DNA from: Avena insularis
Lineage: Eukaryota; Streptophyta; Magnoliopsida; Poales; Poaceae
Length of the DNA: 64,000 nucleotides
Assembly (NCBI GenBank): GCA_023614405.1
Contig: CM042686.1
Span: forward strand, 351,548,329 to 351,612,328
Direction of reading: 5' to 3'
Shown: one piece after another, positions 11,319 to 23,360 of the stretch
Position numbering within the stretch: the stretch's first letter is position 1
Layout: every line of letters starts with the position of its first letter
Translations under genes and position numbers: made by a program
The notes under the pieces: generated by a model
Told to the model about the DNA's origin: nothing
The model's database searches: none
The model's input: the letters and a program-made list of their open reading frames with translations, nothing else

Positions 11319-12190
11319 GGAGCACAAGAAACATTTTGTGGACCTCTTAAATCAACTTGCACACACACACACAAGAGCTTCTAGATGAGAGATGCAAATT
11401 AGGAAGATAGCACATGATTTTGGTAGAAGCTCTAAATAACGCTCTAGAAGAAGAACAAGAGACTAGGATGTCTCTTGAAACTAAACTTGAAGGGCTTGAT
11501 GAAGCAAATGATATCATTATTAATAAACTCATCAAGGAATGTGACCATGCTATTGCTAAATATAAAAAGGCTAGAAAGGACAAGATTGAGTTTGGTGTTG
11601 TTCATGAAAAACTTGCTGAGGACTTTAGGATGCTTGACAAGGCTCACAAGGCCTTGGAAAGTGAACTCTTGTTGCTCACAAAGTCTCGTGAAAAGCCTCA
11701 AACTCAATTGACCAATATTCCTTCACCTAGTACTTTCATTCCTTCTAGTTATACAAATATACTTGAAGAAAATGCTAGGTTGAAGGGGTAGCTAGCTAAG
11801 GCCACCTTTCCCAAAGGAAGCAAGTCAATTGATGACCTCTTGAGTAAGAAGAGGCCAAATAGTGACAAAGGGGGCATTGGCTTTGTCTCTAAAGGCAAGA
11901 AGAAGAAGAACAACAAGAATAAGAAGGCCAAGCCTGCTCAAGAAAAATACAAGGTCATTGTGGGTAGTAAGACCACGAGTGGCAAAATTATGTCTCATGA
12001 TGATTTTGCGGGAAGTGCTAACCCTCACTATGTTTTAATGCGTGATTACTATGGTGATATATATGCACAATATGTTGGCCCATTTGATGGTTATATTTCT
12101 TGGTCTATTTGGGTTCACAATACCCTTGTCGCTAACAAAAGAGGACACATTGAAAAATGGGTACCTAAAAACTAGTTTGATCTTTTGTAG
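11319..12190 (+). pseudogene. Sirevirus gag, C-terminal coiled-coil part
   Basis: Continues gag after the nested element: HKKHFVDLLNQL, then a long heptad-rich coiled coil (NALEEEQETRMSLETKLEGL and onward). A Ser/Pro linker and a Lys-rich patch (KGKKKKNNKNKK) follow. In-frame TAG codons lie at 11,789, 12,173 and 12,188. The frame runs directly into the protease, as in Sireviruses where gag and pol are continuous. Confidence 0.8.
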
Positions 12191-13442
12191 ACATATGCTT
12201 CTGGAGGGTCAAAATGGGTGCTTGACAGTGGATGCACAAGTCATATGACTGGAAGCGCATCTAGTGTCAAGGAGTTGAGACCAAATGTTGATCAAATATC
12301 CATGGCATATGCTGATAAGTTAAAGTCTAAGGTAATGGGTTTCGGCAAAGTTGTGGTTGCACACGATATCACTCTCGTGGACGTCATGCTTGTTGAGACC
12401 CTTGGCTATAATTTACTTTCAGTCCTTGCTGTTGGAAAGATGGGTTTTTCCATATATATTGATAATGATATTGTCATCCTCATGTGGAGCAAGTCTCTAA
12501 AGTTCATTTTCGTTGGGTACATCGAAAATGACTTGTATGTGGTGGACTTTTCGAGGAAAACCACTACAAGTGCGATGTGCTTATTGGGAAAGGCCGATGT
12601 GGGTTGGTTATGGCATCACTGTCTATCCCATGTCAACATGAGAAGTTTGCAAAGCCTCCACAAGGATGGTCATATTGTTGGAATAAAAGAAAATGTTTGC
12701 TTTGCCAAAGATCATGTTTACAGGGCATGTGTTGAAGGAAAGATGCATAATTCTCCCCACAAGACAACGAACTGCATGATGTCCAAGAGGATCTTGGAGC
12801 TCCTTCATGTGGATCTCTTTGGTCCTCCATCTCATGCAAGCCTTGGTGGGAAGAAATATTGCTTGGTGATTGTTGATGACTACTCAAGATACACTTGGGT
12901 TTATTTCTTCAAGATGAAAAGTGAGACCCGAGAAAACTTCATTGACTTCATCAACATGGCTCAACATCAACACAATGTCCCTATGTTAACAATAAGAAGT
13001 GACAATGGTACCGAGTTCAAGAACTACACATTGAATGGATTTCTTAGTGATGAGGGAATAAAACATCAATATTCCACTTCATATACCCCTCAACAAAATG
13101 GTGTAGCTAAGAGAAAGAACCAGACTCTTATTGATATGGCAAGGACCATGTTGGCGGAGTTTAAATCTCCATACAATTTTTGGGCTGAAGCGATCTCCAC
13201 CGCATACCATGCATCAAACCGTCTCTATATCCGTAAAGAATTGATCAAGACTCCATATGAAATTCTTACCAGTAACAAGCCCAATGTTTCATACTTCCGG
13301 GTGTTCGGTTGTAAGTGTTTCTATCGCATTAAGGGTGTTCATTTGTCCAAATTTGATTCCAAAGCATTAGAGGGTATTTTGTTGGTTATGGTCTGGAATC
13401 CCACACTTACAGAATCTATGACAAGCTCTCTAGAGTTGTCAT
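12191..13442 (+). pseudogene. Sirevirus protease and integrase
   Basis: The aspartic protease motif DSGCTSHMT lies at about 12,220. The pre-integrase zinc region (LWHHCLSHVNMRSL, later CVEGKMHN) is at about 12,608-12,760. The integrase core carries VDLFGP (first D) and RSDNGTEF (second D). The third catalytic position reads TPQQNGVAKRKNQTL, where the family has NGVAERKN, so the catalytic Glu is replaced by Lys. At about 13,375 the expected GYG motif is broken by a one-base shift and the frame ends at 13,442. Confidence 0.85.
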
Positions 13443-14119
13443 AGAATCTTGTAGTGTAGTTTTTGAAGAATATGATGGTCCCCAAGGGGGGCGTGTTGAT
13501 GTCTGTGATGTAGATGATGAAATGCCTCACGATGCCATAGGAAGAATGGGTGCTGGATTCATCTTCCTTGTTAAGGAACCCCTTATGGTGGATCGAGAAG
13601 AACTATGATCTACTCAAGTGGAGCCCTCATCTTCACAACATCAACAAGCTTCTATCGAAGAGGACAATGACCCAAGCCAAAGACAAGTTGTGGACCCTCA
13701 ACTAGATGATCAGGAAGAAACATCTAGCCAGGAGGTGCTTGAGTCTCCAATTGCCAGAATGTCCAACGGTGCTAAGTCTATTACACAAGGAAGATCTATA
13801 GAAACTGCCATAGGGAAGCCCAACGCCTGTCTAGAAGTATGCATGATCAAGACCAAGGTCAATCTTTGCCTCTTGAAGAAGAGAATGATTCCAATAATGA
13901 TCAAGCTCAAGTTAATGGTCAAGATGATGACCAAAATGATGAAGTGATCCCCACAAGAAACAATAAGGAGATTGAAACTCGTCGCCAAGCTAGAATGGAT
14001 AGAATATTGGAATTAAGAGACCACACTCTTGAGAATGTGGTAGGAGATCTAAGAAGAGGGAAAGTATGGGAAGCTCTTGAAGATTCGGATTGGTTGGATG
14101 CAATGCACAAGGAGATCAA
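13443..14119 (+). pseudogene. Sirevirus integrase-RT linker, broken by insertion
   Basis: Shifting frames encode the usual variable linker: EEYDGPQGG, Glu/Gln-rich SSSQHQQASIEED, and NNKEIETRRQARMDRILELRDHTLENVVGDLRRG. The start of the RT domain follows (VWEALEDSDWLDAMHKEIN). Coding stops at 14,119 where the chromovirus LTR begins. The next ~90 RT residues expected in this family are absent on the other side at 22,195. Confidence 0.75.
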
Positions 14120-17100
14120 TGTAACTACCTCGGTGAATTACGCTCTTAGTTACAAGCCTGGATGAGCGGAAATGGTTAAAATAGTACGGTGGGGCCAAAT
14201 GCAACTCACAGGTAGACCTTTCGGCCGTCCTAACCATTTCCAAAACATCAGGACAAGAACAAGCGGCGTAATCGGCAGACGAAGGGATCAACTACATACA
14301 CAAATGAGTATGTATGCAAGCCACATACAACAGTCCTCAGAGCCATTCCATCTAAAAAGAAATAGAAATATTGCAACGCCATACGGCAAGATCCAAATAT
14401 CCTAGATAGAGATAATATTTTAGGATAGCTCCTCATACATCAAACATCGAGTATCAGGCGGAAGCGGGAAACAAGATCCGAGTATGGATAAGAAGCAAAT
14501 CGGCATAAGATGCCACATAAATAAACACATCCCGCCCACAGATCTCATGGATCCCCGTTCCCGGAATCTCTACACCAAGTGATCGTTGCCAACATCGTCC
14601 GTCTCCTTCACCTAGTATCCATCTTGCGAGTATACCTGTTCATCTGAATCAAACAATTTATCGTGTGAGACCCTAGGGGTACTCAACAAGTCTTTATGCC
14701 TCTAAAGGGGACACAACCTGGGGTGACGCAATTGCAGCAAAAGATAATAACTAACAATTCTATAGATACTCGCTAACCATCCTCCCAACCAAAGATAGAC
14801 GGATGTCCGTTAAATAAGAACAACTGTTATAACAGTAATATTAACAGATCCCTCCTCCTCCTCGCTTACCAACGAGGAAGCGGACGAACAACCCCCCATT
14901 TGTTGGCAGTTTTATTAACCATTCCATGAGTGCTGCACTATTTACTAGTCAGGTACTTAGTCAAATTGAAAACGGTACTTTAGTTATACTTGTCTATGAT
15001 CGAGAAACTGTGCTCCAAGTCGTCCATAACCGCGGACACGGCTTTCAGAAAGATTTACCCTGCAGGGGTGCACAAATAGCAACACACACTCGATCAACAT
15101 CGGAAAAACCAAATCAAAACCCAACGAGGCATTCACGACAAAGCCATCACAGGATTCAGAAATGTTTTAGGGGGCCACCCCATTAAGCTACCCGCAACGA
15201 AGTTGGCCGGCTCCGAGACAGACCCAAGGTTTGCGTCAATGGCTGTAAACGACTAGGAACCCAAAAATGTGACTAGGCTTGTCGATACCGCGAAAACACT
15301 CTGCATCCAAAACAGTACAGGTGCTCCTCGCACAATCTTAAATAAAGCATTAAAGCATGGCATAAGTACAGGATAGTAATAAAGCCCCAAACTACTTTGT
15401 GGCCCCAAGAAATAAGAATGAATCAAGCTCTGGCTCAGGGGGGGTCCATAAGGCCTCCCGAATGTGGATAGTGCGAATAGTCAAGGAACAGGAATCAAGT
15501 ACTCGGGGTCCTACGGGACACAAGTGAGCATGAAGAACCAAATCGCAGATATTGCTCACCGGTGCCACTTTCATTAGTTATCCCATTACTACTCAGGTTA
15601 AGTTGTTTAGGTACCTCGTTATCCATCAGACAGTCACATACCCTACACATGTTGTTCTACGACCCGCATGGCTCAAACAACTCCTGTAGTAATGGCTCAT
15701 GGGATGGAGGAACAGCTTCAGTGGGGTTTAAAAGTAAAGGCTATGCAGTACTTGGGATTCAGTTTAATGCAATCACGACACAATGATGCAAGAATAAGAT
15801 AGAGGCAATAGGTACTATATGTATGCAAGCATGTGGTAGTGCTTGCCTGGCATCTCAGTTGAAGCGAGGGACGGATCTGGGTAGTGCTCCTGGGTTTCCT
15901 GATATATCCCCTGCTCAGCGTCTATTCGAAGAAGAACCAAACAAACAAGGGCCAACATAAATAGAGTGCACAAGCATATGAATTAAAATGCGACAAGCAA
16001 ACAATCATGCCATGATGAATGATGCACAATTTGCATGGCAATAATGTAGCATGGCATGGGTGAGGTGTGGGTTATAAGATTAAAGCATTTTATTAAGTTT
16101 TTAGCCCGGTTTGCTCTTATAACACTTGCTGTATACTTATTATTTATATGATGCATGCTGCAATTCAGAACATGGAGTGCATATATAGAACAGGCTCGTT
16201 GCGTTGATCGATTTAGACATATTATTTGTTAAATTTGGAGTTATAAAACTAAAGTTATTAATTTATTAAGAAATGGGCATTTTATTATAATTTTAACCAT
16301 CTCGAAAATTTAAAGTGCTCAAACATTATTTTGAATAGCATTTTTGAATTCCTCACATTTTTCTGATTCAAAAACATATATTATATGTATTATTTGGATT
16401 TGTATTTTAAAAGTTATTTAAAAACAGATTTGAATTTGGATTTAACAATTTCTGAAAAGTTTATTTGAAAACAGAAATGCAGGAGATGTTTTATACTCAG
16501 ACAGACCCAGCCCGATCGTGTGGTGGGCCAGTCTTGGCCGGACATCACGTGCACAGAAAAGAGTTTTCTCACCGCGGCTAACCTAGACCAAGAGGCTGAC
16601 AGGTGGGGCCAGCAGCTAGGGGCCCACGTGCCAGTGGCAGAAACCGCAGAGGCTGCCAGGTGGGGTAGGGGGGAGCGCGGGTTGAGCAACTCCGAAAACC
16701 GGGGTGCCTTATCGTAAAACGACCCGCGTCGATGACAGGAGGGACCTAGCTGGACCGCGGGTTGAGCCGGCAAAAGGCGCAAGGGGTTACATGCAAAAGG
16801 GGGGTGCGGCACTGTTTTTCTTCTTGTTTTACTGACGAAACTGAAAGACGCGTCCGGCGATAGCGCAAGACGGTGGGGATCATGGCGACCTCATGCAGCG
16901 CGGCGGCTACCGCTGGGACTAGGGAGGGGTTGGTGTTAGGAACCGCAGGCGCGGCTAGGTGTGTCTCTGCATCGCAGCGGCGAGCAGACGCGCGCACGAC
17001 GCCGGTGCACAAAGGGTGCTCGTCGAAGGGATCGGCACGACCAGGAAGCGATGCTGGACGAGAGGGTTTCAGGGGGGTCTGGTGGCTCACCGCGAGGTTG

Positions 17101-18475
17101 TCGGTGGTGGCAGATCGGGACGAGGCGCAGCAGGGCGTCGGCGGAGCTGGCGAACCGGAGATCTAGGGTTTCATCGGGCGGCGCTGGTCCTGGCGATCCT
17201 GGTGCTCCTCCTCCTCGTTGGCGCATCCAGGGCGAAGCAGGGGGGGTCTCCTCGGTCTCCTCGACCACTTCCACGTCGCGCACGCCGGCTGGAACGAGGA
17301 GTAGACGGTGGTACTGGCGGGGCCGGCGAGAGGGAAGATGGCGGCGGTGGAGCGGCAGGGGAAGAGGGCAAGGCCCTGGGGGATCTGGGAGAGGCAGAGG
17401 AGGCGTGGGGCGGAGGATAAAGCGAGGGAGAGGGAGGAGGGTGCCGTGTGGGGCTCGGGGTAGATAAAGGTGGCTTCGGCCACCTTTCTCCTCCTCCTCC
17501 TCTCACGTGCTCGAGCTGGAGCGAGGCAGGGGCAGGTGGGGTGGGGCTGACAGGCGGGCCAGGTGGGGACGGCGTGGTTGTGGGGCTGGCACGGCAGGTA
17601 GAGAAAAAGAGAGAGGAGAGGGGGCTCGGTGAGCTAGGCTAGGGTTAGATATGGTGGCTCGGTTTAGGGTTTTGTTAGGGTTGGGGTAGGTGGTTAGCTG
17701 AGGTGGGGCCAGGGAGAGAGGGTGGCTAGGTGGGACCAGCATGGTAGAGAGAGAGAGAGAGGTTAAGGTTTAGGGTTTAGAGAAAATAAAAGAAAAAGGA
17801 TAGGATAGGGTCTTAGGGTTTTGGTGGAAGTGTGATCTAAACAAGATCATGCAAGGTGAGATTGGAGGTAAGGAGAAAGAGGTGGGTTTATTATGAGAGA
17901 AGAAGAGAAGAGCTCACAAGAGAAAGGTTCCACTCAAAACAAAGAAAAACCCAAGAAAGAAATGGTGTTGATGATGGTTGCATGGCCCATGCAAAATATT
18001 AAATGCCCTGTGTTTATTCTTGTGAAAACAAAATAAATGATCATGGCATTTATACATATGCATTCCAAAAGGCGGACTAAAGGCCAAGCAAAAGAAGCTA
18101 GAATTGGATCCATCCCAACCCACATGAGCTAGAGATGAAAACAAAATAAAATGCAAAGCTCACATGTAGTAGGGTGGTGGAGTTATGGGGTGGTGGCAAG
18201 AAAGGTGGTGGAATTAAATAAAAGATATGCCCCCAACTCAATTTGGGCATCAAGCATATATCAAGATTCAAATACAATATATCAAGAGCCAAATACAATT
18301 AATAATGCATATGAGAGAAGAACCAAATGAAAATGGTTTTATATGATGATCAACTGCAAGGTGGCATGATGACATGAGCATGATATAATTATGATGCAAC
18401 AATTATGTGTAGGAATTAGCCATTATATTACTAGACCAAGCAACATTACAATTGTTAGACAATTGGGATGCTACA
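14120..18475 (-). repeat. Chromovirus 3' LTR (4,356 bp)
   Basis: In element orientation it starts TGTAGCATCCCAATTG (plus-strand 18,475) and ends GGTAGTTACA (plus-strand 14,120), giving TGTA...TACA ends. It contains a markedly GC-rich block at about 16,500-17,650, with AT-rich sequence on either side. Open frames in that block are low-complexity Arg/Gly/Pro strings, and I do not treat them as genes. A TATA-like ATATAAAACC occurs on the minus strand near 18,334. Confidence 0.82.
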
Positions 18476-18489
18476 ACTCTCCCCCACTA
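18476..18489 (-). other. Polypurine tract of the chromovirus
   Basis: On the minus strand TAGTGGGGGAGAGT lies directly upstream of the LTR start TGTAGCATCCC. Confidence 0.8.
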
Positions 18490-18512
18490 AACAGGAATCT
18501 CGCCCCAAGATT

Positions 18513-20246
18513 CTAGGAAGAAGAAGAAGACTCGAAGAGGGTAGGATACTTGGCACGGAGCTCATCCTCGCGTTCCCAAGTGGCTTCATCGACAGAATGG
18601 TGCGACCACTGCACCTTGCAGAACTTGATGGACTTGTTGCGAGTCCTTCTTTCTGCGACTTCAAGGATTTTTGTGGGGTGTTCTTGATAAGACATGTCTT
18701 CTTGGAGATTGATAAGCTCATGGTCCACGGTCCTGCCGGGATCCTTGAAGCACTTCTTGAGTTGAGAGATATGGAAAACATCATGGACCTTGAGTTTTTC
18801 AGGAAGCTCAAGAGCATAAGCAACTTCTCCTCTTCTTCCACGAATTTTGAATGGACCGATGTATCTAGGAGCCAGCTTTCCTTTGATACCAAAACGGTGC
18901 GTGCCTCTCATGGGAGTGACACGAAGGTAAACGAGATCACCAGGGACATACTCCATGTCCGTGTGCTTTCTGTCATAATTGCTCTTCTAGCGACTTTGAG
19001 CAATCTTCAGATTTTCAAGAATGATGTGAACCTTCTCCTCCGCTTGAGTTACAATGTCAGGGCCAAACAATATTCTTTCACCTGCGCCCGACCAACCAAT
19101 CGGAGTTCTGCATTTGCGACCATAGAGAGCCTCAAATGGTGCCATCTTTAAACTTTTCTGGAAGCTGTTGTTGTTAGAGAATTCAGCATAAGGAAGACAT
19201 TCTTCCCACTTCATGCTGAAAGAGATGACGCAAGCACGGAGCATATCTTCCAGAATCTGATTGATCCTTTCAACTTGTCCTTGCGACTGAGGGTGGTAAG
19301 TTGTGTTGAAGTTCGATTTTGTTCCCAAAGCATTTTGGAAACTTCCCCAGAACTTGGAAGTGAAGATGCTTCCACGGTATGAACTGATCTGAAGAGGAAC
19401 TCCATACAGAGAGACGATTTTGTTGATATAGAGCTCAGCCAACTGAATTGTAGAAATTGTTTCCTTGACGGGAAAGAAGTGAGCCACTTTAGAAAGCCTG
19501 TCAATGATAACAAAGATTGCATTGTTGCCCTTCTGCGACCTTGGAAAACCAGTGATGAAGTCCATCTCTATTTTCTCCCATTTCCATTCCGGGGATTTCA
19601 ATGGCTGTAGAAGACCAGAAGGTTTCTAATGGACAGCTTTAACTCTGCGGCATACATCACACTCCGAGACATACTTGGCACAATATCGTTTCAACCGAGG
19701 CCACCAATACTGTGTTTTCAAGTCCATGTACATCTTTGTGCTGCCAGGGTGGATAGAAAGAACAGAATCATGCGCCTCCTTGAGAACTTGCTCTCTCAAA
19801 CCCGGGTAGTTCGGAACAAACATCCGGTGTTCAAAGAAAAGAGTGCCTTGGTCATCGACGTGGAAGGACTCATACTTCGGAAGCTGAATGTTGGAAATGA
19901 TCTTTTTAGTGTAAGGATCCCCAAGTTGAATGGAGCGAACCTTTTCTTCCAAGAGAGGGGTTGCCAGAAGGTTTAGAAGATACCCTTGATCCACAATTTC
20001 AAGGTTGAGCTGACGGAATTCCTCGCACAAGAGTGGTTGTTGTTCTTCCACCATGAGGTTGCTGACATAAGCTTTGCGGCTGAGAGCATCGGCCATGACA
20101 TTAGCTTTGACCGGAGTGTAGTTGATGGTCAAATCGAAATCATTGATTGCTTCAATCCACCTCCTCTGACGAAGGTTGAGATCAGGCTGTGTGAAGATAT
20201 ACTTCAGACTCTTGTGATCGGAAAAGATTTTCACAACGGTTGTCAA
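18513..20246 (-). pseudogene. Chromovirus RNase H end, integrase and chromodomain
   Basis: A single minus-strand frame, interrupted by in-frame TAG at 19,626 and 18,987. The order is the end of RT-linked RNase H ([18 protein letters not shown]), then the integrase zinc-binding region ([18 protein letters not shown]) and the integrase core. KIEMDFITGFP carries the first D and QGQVERINQILEDM the E. The second catalytic position reads SSYRGSIFTS where SDRGSxFTS is usual, so the Asp is Tyr. A C-terminal chromodomain follows (HPTKILEVAERRTRNKSIKFCKVQW ... ATWEREDEL, about 18,550-18,700). Chromodomains steer such elements towards marked chromatin. Confidence 0.85.
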
Positions 20247-21944
20247 GCAAGTAGTGCCTCCATACTTTCAAAGCAAAGACAACTGCTGTGAGTTCAAGGT
20301 CATGTGTAGGATAGTTGATCTCACGCGTCTTCAACTATCGAGAGGCATAAGCAACAACTTGTTTTTCTTGCATAAGGACCGCACCCAATCCTTGCAAAGA
20401 GGCGTCACAGAATATCTGGAAAGGCTTTGATGTATCTGGAGGAATCAAGACTGGTGTGGAAGTGAGCTTCTCTTTGAGTGTTTCAAAGCTTGCTTGACAT
20501 GCAGGAATCCAAAGGTATCTCTTGCCTTTCTTGAGGAGATCGGTAAGAGGCTTCGCAATCTTCGAGAAGTTATGCACGGTTACCGGCAAGAATTAGCCAA
20601 ACCAAGGAAACTCCAGACTTCTTTGACATTTACCGGAGGAAGCCAGTCAACAATTGTCTTTACAATTTCTGGGTTGACGGCAATGCCCTTGGCAGAGATG
20701 ACGTGACCAAGATAGGTGACTTGAGGCAGCCAGAACTCACACTTGGAGAACTTTGCATATAAGCGGTTCTCATGAAGTTTGTTTAGGACACACCGAAGGT
20801 GTTCTCCATGTTCTTCCTTTGACTTGGAATAGACTAGGATATCATCCAGATAGACCACAACAAACTTATCAAGATACTCCATGAAAACCGAGTTCATAAG
20901 CCTTGAGAAGGTGGCAGGTGCGTTGGTGAGACCGAAACACATGACCGTGTACTCATACAGGCCATAGCGGGTGGTGAAAGCTGTTTTAGGAACATCTTCC
21001 TTGCGAATCTTGATTTGATGATAACCACTTCTCAAGTCAAGCTTAAAGAATACCACAGCTCCAGCTAGCTGATCGAAGAGATCATTAATCCGCGGAAGGG
21101 GATATTTATTATTGATGGTTTTAGCATTGAGAGCCCGATAGTCAACACAAAGTCTATCAGTCTTGTCCCTCTTCTTCACAAAGATGGTTGGGCTACCCCA
21201 AGAAGAAGTACTGTGCTGAATGAAACCCAGCTTCTCTTGTTCATCAAGCTGACGTTTGAGTTCAACCAACTCAGCAGGACCCATTTTATAAGGCCGCTTA
21301 GAAATAGGAGAGGTACTAGGTTCAAGCTCAATCACAAACTCAACCTCACGATCCAGAGGCATACCTGGCAACTCTTCAGGAAAGACATCTGGGAACTCAC
21401 AGACCACTGGAACACTCTGAATAGCTTCTATAGCATCATCATTCAGAGCCGCCAAAGAGAAAAGCTGAATAGTAGGAGTCAGACTTGGAGAATAGACTAT
21501 ATGGCCTTCAGGAATTTTCAGAGAAACCGAGCATTCAGCACAATCAATCACAGCTGCATTTGCTGTCAACCAATCCATGCCTAAGATAACATCAATGTCA
21601 GAATTGCCCAGAATAATTAAGGAAGCCGGGAACAAATAACCACCAATCTCAATTTGATTGCCATGGCTGATTTTAGAAGCTGCCATTGTTGCTCCTGGAG
21701 AAAGGACCATTAACCGCTTAAGGAGAGGATCCATAGTTAACTCATTCTCATTTGCAAATTTGTGAGAAACAAAAGAATGCGATGCACCAGAATCAAACAA
21801 AACTCGTGCAGGGACTGAGTTAACGGAAAGCATACCCATCACAACTCCAGGTGCATTCTCAGCTTGAGCGGCGTTGACACAGTTGGCACGAGCAAGTGAG
21901 ACCCTGCTTGGTGTTGATGTTGAGAGCCCGAGGTGGTGGTGCAC
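20247..21944 (-). pseudogene. Chromovirus protease, reverse transcriptase and RNase H start
   Basis: The main frame (21,944 to 20,580) encodes protease [17 protein letters not shown], then RT with [26 protein letters not shown] and the intact catalytic YLDDILVYS. The frame breaks at about 20,585 (one-base shift) within the region linking RT to RNase H. It continues as FCDASLQGLGAVLMQ (20,335-20,589), meets TAG at 20,332, and shifts again near 20,240. RT catalytic residues are intact, but the polyprotein cannot be made as one product. Confidence 0.85.
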
Positions 21945-22172
21945 GAACCATAGGAGAGCTTGCCGCAGGTCTTGGAGGTGGTGGAGGAAGAGCTTTGTTG
22001 TTCATTGGACAGTTCCAGTGTTGATGCCCAGTGTTTCCACAAGTGTAACAAGCACCAGGTGGACGTGGAGCAACGTAGCCAGGGACTCCGCCAGGCGCTC
22101 CAGGGTAGTTCTGGTTGTAGCCCCTGGGAGCAGCAGTGAGGAATTTTGGTGGCCTTTCCGCATAGCTTGAAG
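21945..22172 (-). pseudogene. Chromovirus gag, C-terminal remnant with zinc knuckle
   Basis: The CCHC knuckle CYTCGNTGHQHWNC lies in a Pro-rich context (minus strand, about 22,000-22,055). The N-terminal capsid part is missing because the element is truncated at 22,172. A one-base shift separates this frame from the protease frame. Confidence 0.75.
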
Positions 22173-22219
22173 GTAGAAAGTGCATTTCTTAATGGATGTA
22201 GAAAGTGCATTTCTTAATG
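22173..22219. repeat. 22-bp direct repeat at deletion junction (filler duplication)
   Basis: GTAGAAAGTGCATTTCTTAATG occurs at 22,173-22,194 and at 22,198-22,219. The second copy is in the natural RT context (MDVESAFLN). The first abuts the truncated chromovirus gag. The duplication sits exactly where chromovirus and Copia sequence meet. Confidence 0.85.
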
Positions 22220-23360
22220 TTCCATTGCATGAGTTGGTATATGTAAAGCAACCCCCGGGGTTTGAGGATCCCAACTTTCCAAACCACGTCTACAAACTTG
22301 ATAAGGTGCTCTATGGGCTCAAACAAGCTCCACGCACGTGGTACGAGAACCTTAGTGAGTTGCTGCTAGATTGTGGGTTTGAGGTTGGCAAAATTGATCC
22401 CACTCTTTTTACTAAGAAGGTCAATGGGGAGCTTTTTGTATGCCAAATATATGTAGATGATATTACCTTTGGCTCATCTAACAAACCTTTTAATGATGAA
22501 TTCTCAAAGCTTATGACTGACAGGTTCATGATGTCTATGATGGGAGAATTGAGGGTATTTCTTGGTTTTGAGATCAAGCAAGTAAGAGAAGGAACATTCT
22601 TCAACCAAGCCAAGTATACTCAAGAGATTCAATATGAAAGATCTAAATGGAGCTCCCACTCCCATGGCAACAAAGACCCATCTTGAACTAAACCCAAATG
22701 GTAAAGATGTGGATCAAAAGTTATACTAGTCCATGATTGGTTATTTGTTTTACCTTTGTGCATCTAGACCCGATATTGTGTTGAGTGTAGGAGTGTGATG
22801 CAAGATATCAAGTGGCTCCTAAAGAAATCCATTTGATGGCGGTCAAGAGAATCTTTTGATATTTGGTTCATACCCCAAACTATGGTATTTGGTATCCTAG
22901 GGGCTCAACTTTCTCTCTTAGTGGATACACGGATTCAGATTGGGCTGGTGACAAGGATGATAGAAATCAACCTCCGGGGCTTGCCAATTCCTTGGGAGGT
23001 CATTGGTATGTTGGTCTTCTAAGAAGCAAAATTGTATATCTCTCTCCATCGTCGAAGCCGAGTATGTGGCATCTCCTAGTGCTTGTACCCAATTGCTATG
23101 GATGAGGAAAACTTTAAAGGAATACGGTGTCCATTGTGACAAAGTGCCTCTTCTATGTGACAATAAAAGTGCTATCAAGATTGCCTAACCCAGTGGATCA
23201 TACAAGGACAAAGCATATTGAGATTCGTCATCACTTCATTAGAGACCATGTTGCTAGAGGTGATATTGAGTTATCCTATGTGACAACCAAAGACCAACTT
23301 GCCGACATTTTCACGAAGCCACTTGATGAAGCAAGGTTTTGTAACTTGAGGAATAACTAA
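22195..23360 (+). pseudogene. Sirevirus reverse transcriptase and RNase H
   Basis: Resumes Copia RT at MDVESAFLN (QMDVKSAFLNG in relatives), then LYGLKQAPRTWYE and the catalytic YVDDITFGS. A frameshift follows at about 22,625. RNase H motifs are spread over frames: [26 protein letters not shown] and [14 protein letters not shown]. The element ends [21 protein letters not shown] at the stop 23,358-23,360. In-frame stops and shifts make it non-functional. About 270 bp of RT expected upstream of MDVESAF are missing. Confidence 0.88.

Larger units (their letters stand above)
14120..22172 (-). mobile_element. Truncated Tekay/Del-lineage chromovirus (Gypsy), antisense in Sirevirus RT
   Basis: A minus-strand Gypsy element retaining its 3' LTR (4,356 bp), PPT, chromodomain, integrase, RNase H, RT, protease and the zinc-knuckle end of gag. 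The 5' part of gag, the PBS and the 5' LTR are missing. The junction at 22,172 abuts Copia RT sequence with a 22-bp duplication. The very long LTR plus a C-terminal chromodomain fit the Tekay/Del lineage. No second LTR and no target-site duplication can be paired. Confidence 0.88.

Noticed and set aside
12623..12887. Minus-strand ORFs opposite the Sirevirus integrase
   Set aside because: Shadows of the conserved sense integrase frame.
16959..17506. Overlapping 110-168-codon ORFs in GC-rich sequence
   Set aside because: They lie inside the chromovirus LTR, occur in several frames on both strands, and are low-complexity Arg/Gly/Pro strings.
18468..19151. 227-codon plus-strand ORF
   Set aside because: Antisense shadow of the chromovirus chromodomain/integrase frame, which has clear family motifs.
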